Assembly (NCBI GenBank): GCA_019112785.1
Contig: DXIQ01000063.1
Location: 1-64,000 of the forward strand
DNA length: 64,000 nucleotides
Reading direction: 5' to 3'
Origin: Candidatus Blautia stercorigallinarum
GTDB lineage: Bacteria; Bacillota; Clostridia; Lachnospirales; Lachnospiraceae
Positions 27,439 through 37,794 of this stretch are shown in pieces. Under the pieces are notes generated by a model, which saw nothing but the letters and a program-made list of their open reading frames with translations, had not been told where the DNA came from and made no database searches. Position numbers and translations under genes: made by a program. Every line of letters begins with the position of its first letter. Positions within the stretch are counted from its first letter, which is position 1.

Positions 27439-28755
27439 ATGAGAAAAAATTCATGGTTGAAAAAAGGTCTGGCGATTGGTTTATCTACAGCATTCGTACT
27501 TTCATTAGCAGGATGCGGTGGCTCTGGAGAAAATTCCGGAAGCAGCGGAGACAAGACGATCCGGGTCGGGATCTGGGATAACAATCAGCTGGCAGGACTG
27601 CAGCAGATCGCAGATGAATGGGGCGAAGAAAACGGTTATGATGTGGAATTTCAGGTAACAGACTGGGATTCATACTGGACTATGCTGGAGGCTGGTGTAC
27701 AAGGCGGAGAAATGCCGGATGTATTCTGGATGCATTCTAACAACGCTCTGAAGTACATGCAGGCAGGTGCTATGCTGAATCTTGACGATTATATTGAAAA
27801 TGACGATACGATGAACATAGATGACTTCTATCCGGATATCACAAACCTCTATACACTGGATGGCTCTCACTATGCGATCCCGAAAGATCATGATACTATT
27901 GCTGTGATCTACAATAAAGCAATCTTTGATAAATATGGGATTGAATATCCCACAAGTGACTGGACATGGCAGGATTTTGCCGATATTGCCCAGGAGATCA
28001 GCGAAAAAGGTGCTGCAGACGGTGTTTATGGTACATACTGTAATTCAGGGGATGTTCAGAACTTCTGGTACAATGTTATATACGCCTTCGGTGGAAAGGT
28101 GATCAGTGATGACAAGACCGAATCCGGATTTGACGATCCTGCAACGGTAGAGGCCATGGACTTTATTGCCAATGAAATTCTTCCGGGATGCCCGCCAGCA
28201 GATGCAATGGCTAATACCGGCGGAGACACTATGTTCCAGTCCGGACTGCTTGGAATGCTTCCTCAGGGATCTTATGACGTTATCAAATATTATGATGCAG
28301 ACAATGTAGATGATTACGGTTGGGTAATGCTTCCTTATGCAGATGTGAACGGGGATGGCCAGTGCCAGAAAGAAGAGCGTGTTTCCATCTATAACGGATT
28401 AGGTTGGGCTGCTTATGCTAATACAGATGATCCGGATGCTGCGTATTCTCTGATTTCTCATTTCTGTTCTGAAGAAAGCCAGAAAAAACAGGCAGAACTT
28501 GGAGTTACCCTGGCAGGACGTATGGGCTGTTCCGATCCCTTCCAGGAGGCATATTCCAACATGGATATGACACCGTTTATTGATATTGAAGATGCTGGTA
28601 CTCTTGTAATGCGTCCTTATTCAAAGGAATCAAACTGGGAATCTGATATTTGTGATGTCCTGGTATCAGCCTGGTCAGATCCTTCCACTATGGATGAGGT
28701 TCTTACGGAAGTAGTGGATACAATGAATGCAGATCTGGCAGAGGAGAATGAATAG
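27439..28755 (+). CDS. ABC sugar transporter, extracellular solute-binding lipoprotein
   Basis: Lipobox LSLAGCGGSG; ADEWGEENGYDVEFQVTDWDSYW...DVFWMHSNNALKYMQAG. Confidence 0.93.
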   Translation: MRKNSWLKKGLAIGLSTAFVLSLAGCGGSGENSGSSGDKTIRVGIWDNNQLAGLQQIADEWGEENGYDVEFQVTDWDSYWTMLEAGVQGGEMPDVFWMHSNNALKYMQAGAMLNLDDYIENDDTMNIDDFYPDITNLYTLDGSHYAIPKDHDTIAVIYNKAIFDKYGIEYPTSDWTWQDFADIAQEISEKGAADGVYGTYCNSGDVQNFWYNVIYAFGGKVISDDKTESGFDDPATVEAMDFIANEILPGCPPADAMANTGGDTMFQSGLLGMLPQGSYDVIKYYDADNVDDYGWVMLPYADVNGDGQCQKEERVSIYNGLGWAAYANTDDPDAAYSLISHFCSEESQKKQAELGVTLAGRMGCSDPFQEAYSNMDMTPFIDIEDAGTLVMRPYSKESNWESDICDVLVSAWSDPSTMDEVLTEVVDTMNADLAEENE

Positions 28756-28773
28756 AAAGAGGGGTGAAAAAGA

Positions 28774-29661
28774 ATGAAAAGGAAAATGACACCCAGGCAA
28801 AAAAATGAGGCAAAATGGGGGCTGATCTTTGTAGCCCCTACCATCATAGGCCTTTTGATCCTGAATTATTACCCTATATTTGAAACCGTTTATCAGTCTT
28901 TTTGTAAAACCGGAGACTTTGGAATAGGAAATAAATTTATCGGACTGAAAAACTACATCACGTTATTTCACGACAAAGAGGTATTTCAGACTCTGTTTAA
29001 TGCAGTAAAATATGCGGCGGTAAGTCTCCCTTTGACCATCATTATATCACTGGTATTGGCTGTACTTCTGAATCGGAAGATGAAAGGAAGAGGAATCTAC
29101 CGTACGATCTTTTTCCTGCCTATGGTCTGCGCTCCTGCGGCAACAGCAATGGTATGGAAATGGATCTTTAATCAGCAGTATGGTCTGCTGAATCATATAT
29201 TGGGCATAGATGTGGCATGGGTTACAAATCCTGCGATCGCATGGCTCTGTATCGTGATCATTGGTGTCTGGGGCGGGATCGGCAATAACATGATCCTGTT
29301 TCTGGGAGGTCTACAGGATATTCCCAAGGATTATTACGAGGCGGCGGCTATTGACGGATCTACGGGAGTTCATTCCTTTTTCCATATTACCATCCCTCTT
29401 TTAAGCCCGATGCTGTTCTTCGTGATCCAGACAGGGATCATAGGCGCTCTCCAGCTCTTTGACCTTCCATACATGGTTATGGATAAGAGCAGCCGGGCAT
29501 GGCCTACTGTAAAATCTATCACCTATCTGTTTTATGAATATGCCTTTGAAAGGTCTGACAGGGGTTATGGAGCCACTATTGTTATGTTTATGATCGTTAT
29601 CATCGGTATCATAACCTTTATCTTGCAGAAGAGCGAGAAAAAATGGGTTCATTATGAGTAA
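28774..29661 (+). CDS. ABC sugar transporter permease (MalF type)
   Basis: KWGLIFVAPTIIGLLILNYYPIFETVYQSF; EAAAIDGSTGVHSFFHITIPLLSP. Confidence 0.94.
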   Translation: MKRKMTPRQKNEAKWGLIFVAPTIIGLLILNYYPIFETVYQSFCKTGDFGIGNKFIGLKNYITLFHDKEVFQTLFNAVKYAAVSLPLTIIISLVLAVLLNRKMKGRGIYRTIFFLPMVCAPAATAMVWKWIFNQQYGLLNHILGIDVAWVTNPAIAWLCIVIIGVWGGIGNNMILFLGGLQDIPKDYYEAAAIDGSTGVHSFFHITIPLLSPMLFFVIQTGIIGALQLFDLPYMVMDKSSRAWPTVKSITYLFYEYAFERSDRGYGATIVMFMIVIIGIITFILQKSEKKWVHYE

Positions 29662-29679
29662 TCGGAGAGGAGGTTCAGC

Positions 29680-30519
29680 ATGGGCTGGCATTTAAAACAA
29701 AAACTATCATCAGGAGCTATTCATCTTATCCTGATCGCAGGCTCCCTGGTGATGATCGTACCCTTTATCTGGATGCTGCTGACAGCATTTAAGACAAAGA
29801 CAGAAGCAATTTCTGTTAATCCTTTTTATATATTCCCGATGCACGGATGGCATATTGAAAATTTTATAGATGTGTGGAATTCTTATAATTTTCTTCTTCT
29901 TTACAGGAATACCTTGTTGCTGATCGTCCTTCGTGTTCTGTGCGCATGCGCCACAGCAACCCTTGCAGGATATGCTTTCGGAAGACTGAAATTTCCATTT
30001 AAGAATTTTCTGTTTGCCTTGGTGCTGGTTCAGATGATGGTGCCCTCACAGATATTTATCATTCCCCAGTATCTGATGGTATCCAAATTAAATGCAATGA
30101 ATACGCCCTTTGGTCTGCTGCTTCCGGGTATTGTTACTGCATTCGGAACCTATTTGTGCAAGCAGGGATATCAGACTTTGCCCCGGTCCCTGGAAGAGGC
30201 GGCGGAGATCGACGGATGTAATGTACCCCAGAGATTCCTGTTTGTCATGCTTCCGCTGACTCGTTCATCACTGGTGTCTCTCGGTATCTTTACAGCATTG
30301 TTTGCCTATAAAGATCTGATGTGGCCGCTGCTGGTAGCGCCCCGGACAGAGGCAACCACACTTACAGCAGCTTTGTCAAGGCTGCAGGGTCAGTTTGGAA
30401 ATAATTATCCACAGATCATGGCAGGCGCTTTTATGGCAGTAGTACCTATGATCGTCCTGTATCTGATCTTCCAGAAACAGTTTATAGAAGGTATCGCCAC
30501 ATCAGGCGGAAAACTTTAA
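29680..30519 (+). CDS. ABC sugar transporter permease (MalG type)
   Basis: EEAAEIDGCNVPQRFLFVMLPLTRSSLVSLGIFTALFAYKDLMWPLL. Confidence 0.94.
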   Translation: MGWHLKQKLSSGAIHLILIAGSLVMIVPFIWMLLTAFKTKTEAISVNPFYIFPMHGWHIENFIDVWNSYNFLLLYRNTLLLIVLRVLCACATATLAGYAFGRLKFPFKNFLFALVLVQMMVPSQIFIIPQYLMVSKLNAMNTPFGLLLPGIVTAFGTYLCKQGYQTLPRSLEEAAEIDGCNVPQRFLFVMLPLTRSSLVSLGIFTALFAYKDLMWPLLVAPRTEATTLTAALSRLQGQFGNNYPQIMAGAFMAVVPMIVLYLIFQKQFIEGIATSGGKL

Positions 30520-30529
30520 GAGGTGTATT

Positions 30530-31195
30530 ATGAATTTGATAGGCGGTTTTTTAGGAAATGACAGCACATTTGGAAGACTGATGACAAAGGTGGGAACTAT
30601 TATCGCCGCGAATGTATTATTTGCGGTATGCTGTATCCCCTTTGTTACCATAGGAGCTGCCCAGAAAGCATTATATCATACCATATTTTCCATGATAAAC
30701 GCAGAAGACTGTATCAATCCCTTTAAAACTTTCTGGCAGGGGCTGCGGAAAAATTTTATACGGACCACTTTGTATTGGCTGGCCTTCGTAGGGATCATGA
30801 TGCTTGGCAGCATTGATCTGCAGGTATGCGGACAGACCAGCGGAGTGCTGAAGTATTTTTCCGCAGGGATCATCGGGGTAATGTTCATAGTGCTTGTGAT
30901 CGCATTATATTTATTCCCTCTCTTGTCCGTATATACAGGAAAACTGACAGAGATGATCAAAAGGTCCATCTTTTTCGCACTGAATAGTCCCCTGAGACTT
31001 GCCGGGGTCCTGCTGGTGAATGTAGTTCCCCTGCTGATCTATTTCCTTGATGAAGCAAACCGCCCTACTTATGCTTTTATCGGAGCTTTCTTCGGATTCG
31101 GGCTGATGGCGCTGATCACAGGAAAGCTCCTGAACCCTCAGATTAGAAAATTTCCGGAGAATTTAATATTGGCAGAAAATAAGACAGCTATTTGA
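30530..31195 (+). CDS. YesL family (DUF624) membrane protein
   Basis: Position after sugar ABC permeases; NVLFAVCCIPFVTIGAAQKALYHTIFSM...FKTFWQGLRKNF. Confidence 0.85.
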   Translation: MNLIGGFLGNDSTFGRLMTKVGTIIAANVLFAVCCIPFVTIGAAQKALYHTIFSMINAEDCINPFKTFWQGLRKNFIRTTLYWLAFVGIMMLGSIDLQVCGQTSGVLKYFSAGIIGVMFIVLVIALYLFPLLSVYTGKLTEMIKRSIFFALNSPLRLAGVLLVNVVPLLIYFLDEANRPTYAFIGAFFGFGLMALITGKLLNPQIRKFPENLILAENKTAI

Positions 31196-31210
31196 AAGGA
31201 AAATAAGGAG

Positions 31211-32365
31211 ATGAACAGAAAAGCAATGTGTGGGGTTCCTCCCATGGGATGGAACTCATGGAATACTTTTACCGATAAGATCAGCGAAGATCTGATCAAA
31301 GAGACGGTTGACGCAATGAAAGACCAGGGATTCCTGGAAGCAGGTTATGAGTATGTAGTAATGGATGATTGCTGGAGCCTGAAGGAACGGGACAGCGAAG
31401 ACAGGCTGGTAGCGGATCCGGAAAAATTTCCCAATGGCATAAAAGCTCTGGCTGACTATGTCCACGATAAGGGATTTAAGTTTGGGATGTACAGCTGCTG
31501 CGGCACAAGGACCTGTGCGGATTATCCCGGAAGTTTTGAACATGAATATGAAGACGCCCATCAGTTTGCCCAGTGGGGCGTAGATTATCTGAAGTATGAC
31601 AACTGCTTTAAGCCCCAGTTTCAGGACTGCAGAACTTTGTACCGGAGAATGGGTCTGGCTCTGGCAAATTCAGGAAGAGATATTGTTTTTTCTGCCTGCC
31701 AGTGGGGGATAGAGTCCGTTCATGAGTGGATCAGTTCCACAGGAGCTCATCTGTTCCGCTCCACCCAGGACATTACAGACTGCTGGAATTCTATAAAGGA
31801 TATTGCCCTTTCCCAGATGGATAAAATGGCTTTTTCCGGTCCTTTCTGCCATAACGATATGGACATGCTGGTAGTGGGCCTCCATGGAAAAGGAGGAAAT
31901 GAATATATTTCCGCCGGCGGATGTACAGACGAAGAGTATCAGACCCATTTCTCCCTTTGGGCTATGATGAATTCTCCCCTGATGATCGGCTGCGATGTGA
32001 GAAACCTCACAGAGGAGACGAAGAAGATCCTGCTGAATAAAGATCTGATCGCCATTAATCAGGATACAGAATGCCGCGCTCCTTTCCGGGTAAACTGTCT
32101 GTCTAACAGCCCCGATGTGTTTATACTGGTAAAATTTTTATCGAATGGGGATGTAGCAGTTGGGATGTTTAATATGGGAGATGTACCTGCAATGGCGGTT
32201 GTGGATTTCTGGGATCTGGGACTGACAGTAAGCTCAGGAATGGCTCTGGAGTTTTATGACTGCATTGACCATGAAAATCTGGGAAAGAAAAGAGAGAGAT
32301 TTTCAGTTAAAGTTCCGGCACATGGATCAAAAGTCTACAGATGTAAAGTGGTGCCGAGAAAATGA
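31211..32365 (+). CDS. Alpha-galactosidase, GH27
   Basis: GVPPMGWNSWNTF, YVVMDDCWSLKERD, WGVDYLKYDNCFKP. Confidence 0.93.
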   Translation: MNRKAMCGVPPMGWNSWNTFTDKISEDLIKETVDAMKDQGFLEAGYEYVVMDDCWSLKERDSEDRLVADPEKFPNGIKALADYVHDKGFKFGMYSCCGTRTCADYPGSFEHEYEDAHQFAQWGVDYLKYDNCFKPQFQDCRTLYRRMGLALANSGRDIVFSACQWGIESVHEWISSTGAHLFRSTQDITDCWNSIKDIALSQMDKMAFSGPFCHNDMDMLVVGLHGKGGNEYISAGGCTDEEYQTHFSLWAMMNSPLMIGCDVRNLTEETKKILLNKDLIAINQDTECRAPFRVNCLSNSPDVFILVKFLSNGDVAVGMFNMGDVPAMAVVDFWDLGLTVSSGMALEFYDCIDHENLGKKRERFSVKVPAHGSKVYRCKVVPRK

Positions 32366-32571
32366 CGGATCATATCTGCATGAAATGCGGGGCAGGGCTC
32401 ATGTCTGATGAGATCGCTCTGCACAGAAAATTGTTCGGTATAGCTTCAAAGGAATTTATGTGTCTTGACTGCCAGGCAGAATACCTCCGGGTAGATCGGG
32501 AACGCCTGGAAAAAACTATTGAAATGTACCACAGAAGCGGCACTTGCATGTTGTTTGCAAAGTGGGAATAA
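32362..32571 (+). CDS. Small zinc-ribbon-like protein (69 aa), uncharacterised
   Basis: CMKCGAG...CLDCQAEYL two CxxC knuckles; overlaps GH27 stop by 4 bp (ATGA). Confidence 0.7.
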   Translation: MTDHICMKCGAGLMSDEIALHRKLFGIASKEFMCLDCQAEYLRVDRERLEKTIEMYHRSGTCMLFAKWE

Positions 32572-32592
32572 AAAATATAGTCTGCACCGTGG

Positions 32593-32640
32593 CCGGGGAG
32601 GCAAGGATGCGGCGGCATGCCTGTATCCTTGCCTCCCCGG
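32593..32640. repeat. Long perfect inverted repeat (16-bp arms) without a T tract
   Basis: CCGGGGAGGCAAGGAT (32593-32608) / ATCCTTGCCTCCCCGG (32625-32640). Confidence 0.7.
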
Positions 32641-32685
32641 TTGGGCGTCAGTTGTAAGATTATAAGAATGAGAAAGGGAATATAT

Positions 32686-34719
32686 ATGAGGGAAAATGTA
32701 AGATGTGAGATATACTGTCAGAAGGGAAAAAGTTTTTACCCGGAAATTACTCTGAACACAGAAGGGTGGGAAGAAGAAGGGCTTTATGTAGAAATAGCGG
32801 AACATATGACAAAGGACTGCTGCCTGGGGGAGATCTGCCTTCGCATTAAAAACACTTCTAATATGGAGAACTTTAATCTTCGGGCAGGGAGACCGGTGAA
32901 GATTTATCTTCCCATGGAACAGCCGGAAAAAATGACTGCCATGTATATGTTTAATCCATGGTGGACAAGACCGGCTTTCATAGAAAGTTTTCAGGAAATC
33001 CCCGACCGCACCCAGGTTCTTTTTATGAAGTATCCGGATCACTATGCCTGTATGGTGCCCATGGTGGGAAAAAAGTTTAAAACCTGTATATCCGGAGGAA
33101 CGAAAGACGGTCTCTGCCTGGATATGACAGCAGGCCTGGGAGGAATCAGTTCTTTAGAAGAGCCTTTGTATCTTATATCGAAAGCTTCCTCTTTGTACGA
33201 AGCCATACATAAGGCATTTGTATGGATTGCGGATTATAAAGGGATCCGGATCCGGGAAGAACGTCGGATCCCGGAAATGTTCCGGTATCTGGGCTGGTGC
33301 AGCTGGGATGCCTTTTACAGAGAAGTCAGCGAAAAGGGAATCCGGCGCAAAGCGGAAGAACTCTCTGAAAAACATGTCCCGGTAAAATGGATGATGATCG
33401 ATGACGGCTGGATGACCATGGATGACAAGGAAGAGCTCCTGGCTGATTTTGCTCCGGACCGGAAAAAATTTCCCGAAGGTTTCCGGAAGATGACAGAAGA
33501 GCTGAAAGAAAATAACGGGATACGGTGGATGGGCGTCTGGCATGCCCTGGGAGGATTCTGGGGAGGCCTTGTCCCGGAAAGCCCTCTGGCCCGGAGAGAA
33601 GCCCCCTATCTGTATCAGACAGTGAGCGGCAAGCTGGTTCCAAGCCCTGTGACAGGAGAAAAATTTTACCGTGACTGGTACGAGCTGCTGAACCGCCAGG
33701 GTATCAGCTTTGTAAAGGTAGACGGCCAGAGTTCGGCTACCTGGTATTTTGAAAATGATCTGCCTCTGGCCCAGGCTGTACGGGGAATGAATGAAGCTCT
33801 GGAGAGCGGCGCTTCCCGCATGGACGGAGGGGTCATTAACTGTATGGGAATGGCGATGGAAAATATCCTGGCAAGGCCGGCAACTGCTGTTTCCAGAAAC
33901 AGCGACGACTTTGTGCCGGACAAAGAAGGCGGATTTGCGGAACATCTTCTTCAGAACGCATACAATGCCCTGTATCATAACGAGCTGTACTGCTGTGACT
34001 GGGATATGTTCTGGACTATGCACAAGGACGCCGTGAAACACAGCCTGCTGAGAGCCGTCAGCGGAGGACCGCTATATGTCAGTGATAAGCCGGGGGCTAC
34101 TGACCCGGAAATTTTGAAGCCTCTTACTTATCAGAACGGCAAGATCCTGATGATGGACCGTTCTGCAAAACCTGCCCAGGACTGCATTTTTTCAGATCCT
34201 ATGAAGAAGGGCGTTCTGAAACTTCATAATATAGCTTCCTATGGCGATAAAAAGGCCGGAGGAATGGCAGTGTTTAATCTTACAGACCGGATGCAGCCCT
34301 TTTCTTTCTGCCCAGGGGATATTCCCGATTTGGAAGTTGCTCATACTTACCGGGTTTATGACTATTTCAGCAAGAAAGCTTTTTCCCTTGACCGGAATGA
34401 AAAATATGAAGGAACCATGGAGCCGGGTGGCTTTGGCTGGTATGTCATTCTCCCGGAAGGTGAAAATGGCGCCTGCCTGGGACTTTTGGATAAATATGCA
34501 GGATTTACAGCAATGGAAAATATATACGAAAGCAGCAACAGAGTCACTGTGATACTGGGAGAATCTGGAAGGGTAGGATGGATATCCGAGAAAAAGCCAC
34601 AGAAAATTCTGGTGAATGGTCAGGAGTTTAAGGGAAAAACAGAAGAGAGAGAAAAGGTATTTACAGTTGAGCTGCCGGAAAAGCCGTCTAAGCTTATTTT
34701 AACTCTGACTTTTGACTGA
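32686..34719 (+). CDS. Sip1-related / raffinose synthase-like alpha-galactosidase (GH36-type)
   Basis: MFRYLGWCSWDAFYREV, WMMIDDGWM, ISFVKVDGQSS; ATG at 32686 after GAAAGGGA. Confidence 0.85.
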   Translation: MRENVRCEIYCQKGKSFYPEITLNTEGWEEEGLYVEIAEHMTKDCCLGEICLRIKNTSNMENFNLRAGRPVKIYLPMEQPEKMTAMYMFNPWWTRPAFIESFQEIPDRTQVLFMKYPDHYACMVPMVGKKFKTCISGGTKDGLCLDMTAGLGGISSLEEPLYLISKASSLYEAIHKAFVWIADYKGIRIREERRIPEMFRYLGWCSWDAFYREVSEKGIRRKAEELSEKHVPVKWMMIDDGWMTMDDKEELLADFAPDRKKFPEGFRKMTEELKENNGIRWMGVWHALGGFWGGLVPESPLARREAPYLYQTVSGKLVPSPVTGEKFYRDWYELLNRQGISFVKVDGQSSATWYFENDLPLAQAVRGMNEALESGASRMDGGVINCMGMAMENILARPATAVSRNSDDFVPDKEGGFAEHLLQNAYNALYHNELYCCDWDMFWTMHKDAVKHSLLRAVSGGPLYVSDKPGATDPEILKPLTYQNGKILMMDRSAKPAQDCIFSDPMKKGVLKLHNIASYGDKKAGGMAVFNLTDRMQPFSFCPGDIPDLEVAHTYRVYDYFSKKAFSLDRNEKYEGTMEPGGFGWYVILPEGENGACLGLLDKYAGFTAMENIYESSNRVTVILGESGRVGWISEKKPQKILVNGQEFKGKTEEREKVFTVELPEKPSKLILTLTFD

Positions 34720-34763
34720 AAGATGATAGAACCCTTGTTAAAGGATATTGTTGTGAAAATCAG

Positions 34764-34797
34764 GAAAATCGTCTATACTTTAGTATAGGCGATTTTC
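34764..34797. terminator. Intrinsic terminator-like hairpin
   Basis: GAAAATCGTCTATAC-ttta-GTATAGGCGATTTTC. Confidence 0.6.
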
Positions 34798-34867
34798 TAT
34801 TCTGCAGAAAAATCAGCTGGGTTCTCCTGCAGAACAGGAAAGATGAAAAGGAGTGTGAAGGCATAGG

Positions 34868-36526
34868 ATGGGTGTGTATTTAAACAGTAAAAACCCTTAT
34901 GGAATGTTTTTGGATGAAGCTGCCTCCATGTACTTTATCGATAAGTCAGAAATGCTTCTTGAACTGCTTCCTATGGTAGAGAACAGTGAAGATATTATTG
35001 AAAATCTTGGCTCCGGCACAGGAAAAAGCAACCGTTATCTGTGCATTACCCGGCCCCGCCGTTTTGGAAAAACAGTAATGGCTACAATGATCGCTTCATT
35101 TTTCGGAAAAGGCAAAGACAGCAGACCGATTTTTGAAAAGCTGAAAGTAAGGAACGCAAAAGAAGCTTTCGAGGCTCATATTAACAAGCACAATGTGATC
35201 TACATCAGCTTAAATGAGGTTCCTCAGAACTGTTCAAGTTATGAAAAATATATTGGAAGAATCGAAAAAAGACTGCGTAATGATCTGAAAAGCCAGTTTC
35301 CGGATATAGAGGTTGATGAAGAAGAACCGGTTTGGGATATACTGAATGATATATATGAATCAGAAGATGAGGACCGTTTTATTTTTGTTCTTGATGAATG
35401 GGACTATATTTTCCACAGAGACTTTGTAAGAGAAAAAGATAAAAAGGCATATGTAGAATTTCTCAGTAATCTTCTTAAAGGAAAGTCTTATGTGGAATTA
35501 GCATATATGACAGGAATCCTTCCCATTGCAAAATATTCCAGCGGTTCAGAACTGAATATGTTTTATGAATATACAATGGCAGAAGAAGAAAAGTATTCAG
35601 AATATTTCGGATTTACTGAAGGGGAAGTTGACGAACTTTATAAAAGATATAAAGCTCAGAAACTTAATCCGGAAAATGTGACCAGAGAGAGACTCCGCAT
35701 CTGGTATGACGGCTACCATACGAAAGCTGGAGAACGGGTATATAATCCCAGATCCGTAGTAGCTGCGCTGACCAATAATAATCTTGGAAACTATTGGACC
35801 AGCTCAGGTCCATATGATGAAATCTTTTATTATATAAGAGAAAACGTAGATGCAGTCCGGGATGATCTGGCGCTGCTAGTATCGGGAATTCCGGTTCAGG
35901 CAAAAGTAAGAGAATATGCGGCCACATCTATGAATCTCCGGACGAAAAATGAGATATTCTCAGCTATGGTCGTCTATGGATTTTTGAACTACGAAAACGG
36001 ATACGTATCAATTCCAAATAAAGAACTGATGGATAAATTTGCAGATATGCTGCAAAAAGAGCCGTCATTAGGCTATGTGTATCGTTTAGCCGCAGAGTCT
36101 TCTAAAATGCTTCAGGCTACTAAAGACGGAAATACAGAGTTAATGGCAAAGATCCTGGAATACGCCCATAATACAGAAAGCCCATTATTAAATTATAATA
36201 ATGAGGCTGAGCTTACTATGATCGTTAATATGGTATATCTGTCTGCCAGAGACAGCTATAGGATAGAGAGAGAAGATAAAGCAGGAATTGGCTACGTAGA
36301 TTTTATTTTTTATCCTTTGTACAAAAATGAAGATGGAATTATTCTTGAACTAAAGGTGGATAATACGGCGGAAGCTGCAATCAGACAGATCAAGGAGAAG
36401 AATTATGCTTTAAAATTTAAAGGAAAACTGGGACAGGATCCTACATATACGGGACGGATTCTGGCCGTGGGAATTTCTTATGATAAAAAGACAAAAAAGC
36501 ATGATTGTAAGGTGGAGGTATTATAA
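34868..36526 (+). CDS. AAA-ATPase-like protein with C-terminal PD-(D/E)XK nuclease-like domain (PF09820/PF08011 type)
   Basis: FIDKSEMLLELL, CITRPRRFGKTVMATMIASFF, FVLDEWDYIFH, C-terminal GYVDFIFYPLYKNEDGIILELKV. Confidence 0.88.
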   Translation: MGVYLNSKNPYGMFLDEAASMYFIDKSEMLLELLPMVENSEDIIENLGSGTGKSNRYLCITRPRRFGKTVMATMIASFFGKGKDSRPIFEKLKVRNAKEAFEAHINKHNVIYISLNEVPQNCSSYEKYIGRIEKRLRNDLKSQFPDIEVDEEEPVWDILNDIYESEDEDRFIFVLDEWDYIFHRDFVREKDKKAYVEFLSNLLKGKSYVELAYMTGILPIAKYSSGSELNMFYEYTMAEEEKYSEYFGFTEGEVDELYKRYKAQKLNPENVTRERLRIWYDGYHTKAGERVYNPRSVVAALTNNNLGNYWTSSGPYDEIFYYIRENVDAVRDDLALLVSGIPVQAKVREYAATSMNLRTKNEIFSAMVVYGFLNYENGYVSIPNKELMDKFADMLQKEPSLGYVYRLAAESSKMLQATKDGNTELMAKILEYAHNTESPLLNYNNEAELTMIVNMVYLSARDSYRIEREDKAGIGYVDFIFYPLYKNEDGIILELKVDNTAEAAIRQIKEKNYALKFKGKLGQDPTYTGRILAVGISYDKKTKKHDCKVEVL

Positions 36527-37668
36527 TGAGATACAGAGAACTGGGAAAAACAGGCCTGAAAGTCAGTGAGATTGGCCTTGGAGCCGAATGGCTGGAACGT
36601 CACAACGAAGAAGAAGTAAAGGCAGTTATTGACTGCTGTGAAGACTACGGGATCAACATTCTGGACTGCTGGATGTCTGAGCCGAATGTGCGGACAAATA
36701 TCGGAAAAGCCCTGAAAGGGAAACGGGAGAAATGGATCATCCAGGGACATTTCGGCTCTACCTGGCAGGATGGACAGTATGTCCGTACCAGAGAGATGGA
36801 CAAGGTAAAAGAGGCATTTTCAGATTTGCTGACACGGCTGCAGACGGATTATATAGATCTGGGCATGATCCATTTTGTAGATGAAGAAGCAGAGTTTCAC
36901 AGGATCATGGAAGGAGAATTTCTGGCTTATGTGAAAGAGCAGAAGGAGAAAGGGATCATCCGTCACATTGGCATGAGCACCCATAATCCCAGAGTGGCAA
37001 AGCTGGCGGCCTTGAGCGGAGAAATCGAAATGCTCCTGTTCAGTATTAATCCGGCCTTTGACCTTCTTCCGGCAAGCGAGGATCTGAATATATATTTTGC
37101 AGAGAATTACGAGGAGAGCCTGGGTGGCATCGATCCGGAGAGGGCGGAACTATACCGGATCTGCGAGCAGCAGGGAGTGGGCATTACGGTTATGAAAGGG
37201 TATGCAGGGGGAAGACTGTTTTCTTCCAAGACTTCTCCTTTCGGCGTGGCCCTGACGCCGGTCCAGTGTATCCATTACGCCCTGACCAGACCGGCTGTGG
37301 CCAGCATACTTACCGGCTGCGATACACCGGAACATGTAAAAGAAGCTGCCAGCTATGAGACCGCCACGGAAGAAGAAAAAGATTATGCTACCGTGCTGGC
37401 AAAAGCCCCTCATCATGCCTATTCGGGACAGTGCACCTACTGCGGCCACTGCGCTCCATGCCCTGCTCAGATCGATATTGCCATGGTAAATAAACTTTAT
37501 GACCTGGCAGTGATGCAGAAGGAGATCCCAGCCAGTCTCCGGGCCCATTATGAAGGACTGTCTGCCAACGCAGAAGACTGTATCGGCTGCGGCGGCTGTG
37601 AAGAGAGATGTCCATTTGGAGTGCCTGTGGTTGAAAGAATGGAGAAGGCAAAAGCATTGTTCAGATAA
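36526..37668 (+). CDS. Aldo/keto reductase with C-terminal 4Fe-4S motifs
   Basis: MRYRELGKTGLKVSEIGLGAEWL; CTYCGHCAPCP and CIGCGGCEERCPFGV. Confidence 0.9.
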   Translation: MRYRELGKTGLKVSEIGLGAEWLERHNEEEVKAVIDCCEDYGINILDCWMSEPNVRTNIGKALKGKREKWIIQGHFGSTWQDGQYVRTREMDKVKEAFSDLLTRLQTDYIDLGMIHFVDEEAEFHRIMEGEFLAYVKEQKEKGIIRHIGMSTHNPRVAKLAALSGEIEMLLFSINPAFDLLPASEDLNIYFAENYEESLGGIDPERAELYRICEQQGVGITVMKGYAGGRLFSSKTSPFGVALTPVQCIHYALTRPAVASILTGCDTPEHVKEAASYETATEEEKDYATVLAKAPHHAYSGQCTYCGHCAPCPAQIDIAMVNKLYDLAVMQKEIPASLRAHYEGLSANAEDCIGCGGCEERCPFGVPVVERMEKAKALFR

Positions 37669-37794
37669 AAATGGAGTCCCCCTCACATCTGTTTAGCAAG
37701 AATTATAAAAATATGAGCAATGAGCAGATTGACGGAAGCTCCCTTTTTCCATATGATAAAATTAACAATAAAAGCAGGAGAAAGGAGAAGAATA

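Noticed and set aside
34868-36526. AAA-ATPase/nuclease-like protein as a defence system
   Set aside because: PF09820/PF08011-type proteins are widespread single genes in gut anaerobes; no partner genes here to support a defence island
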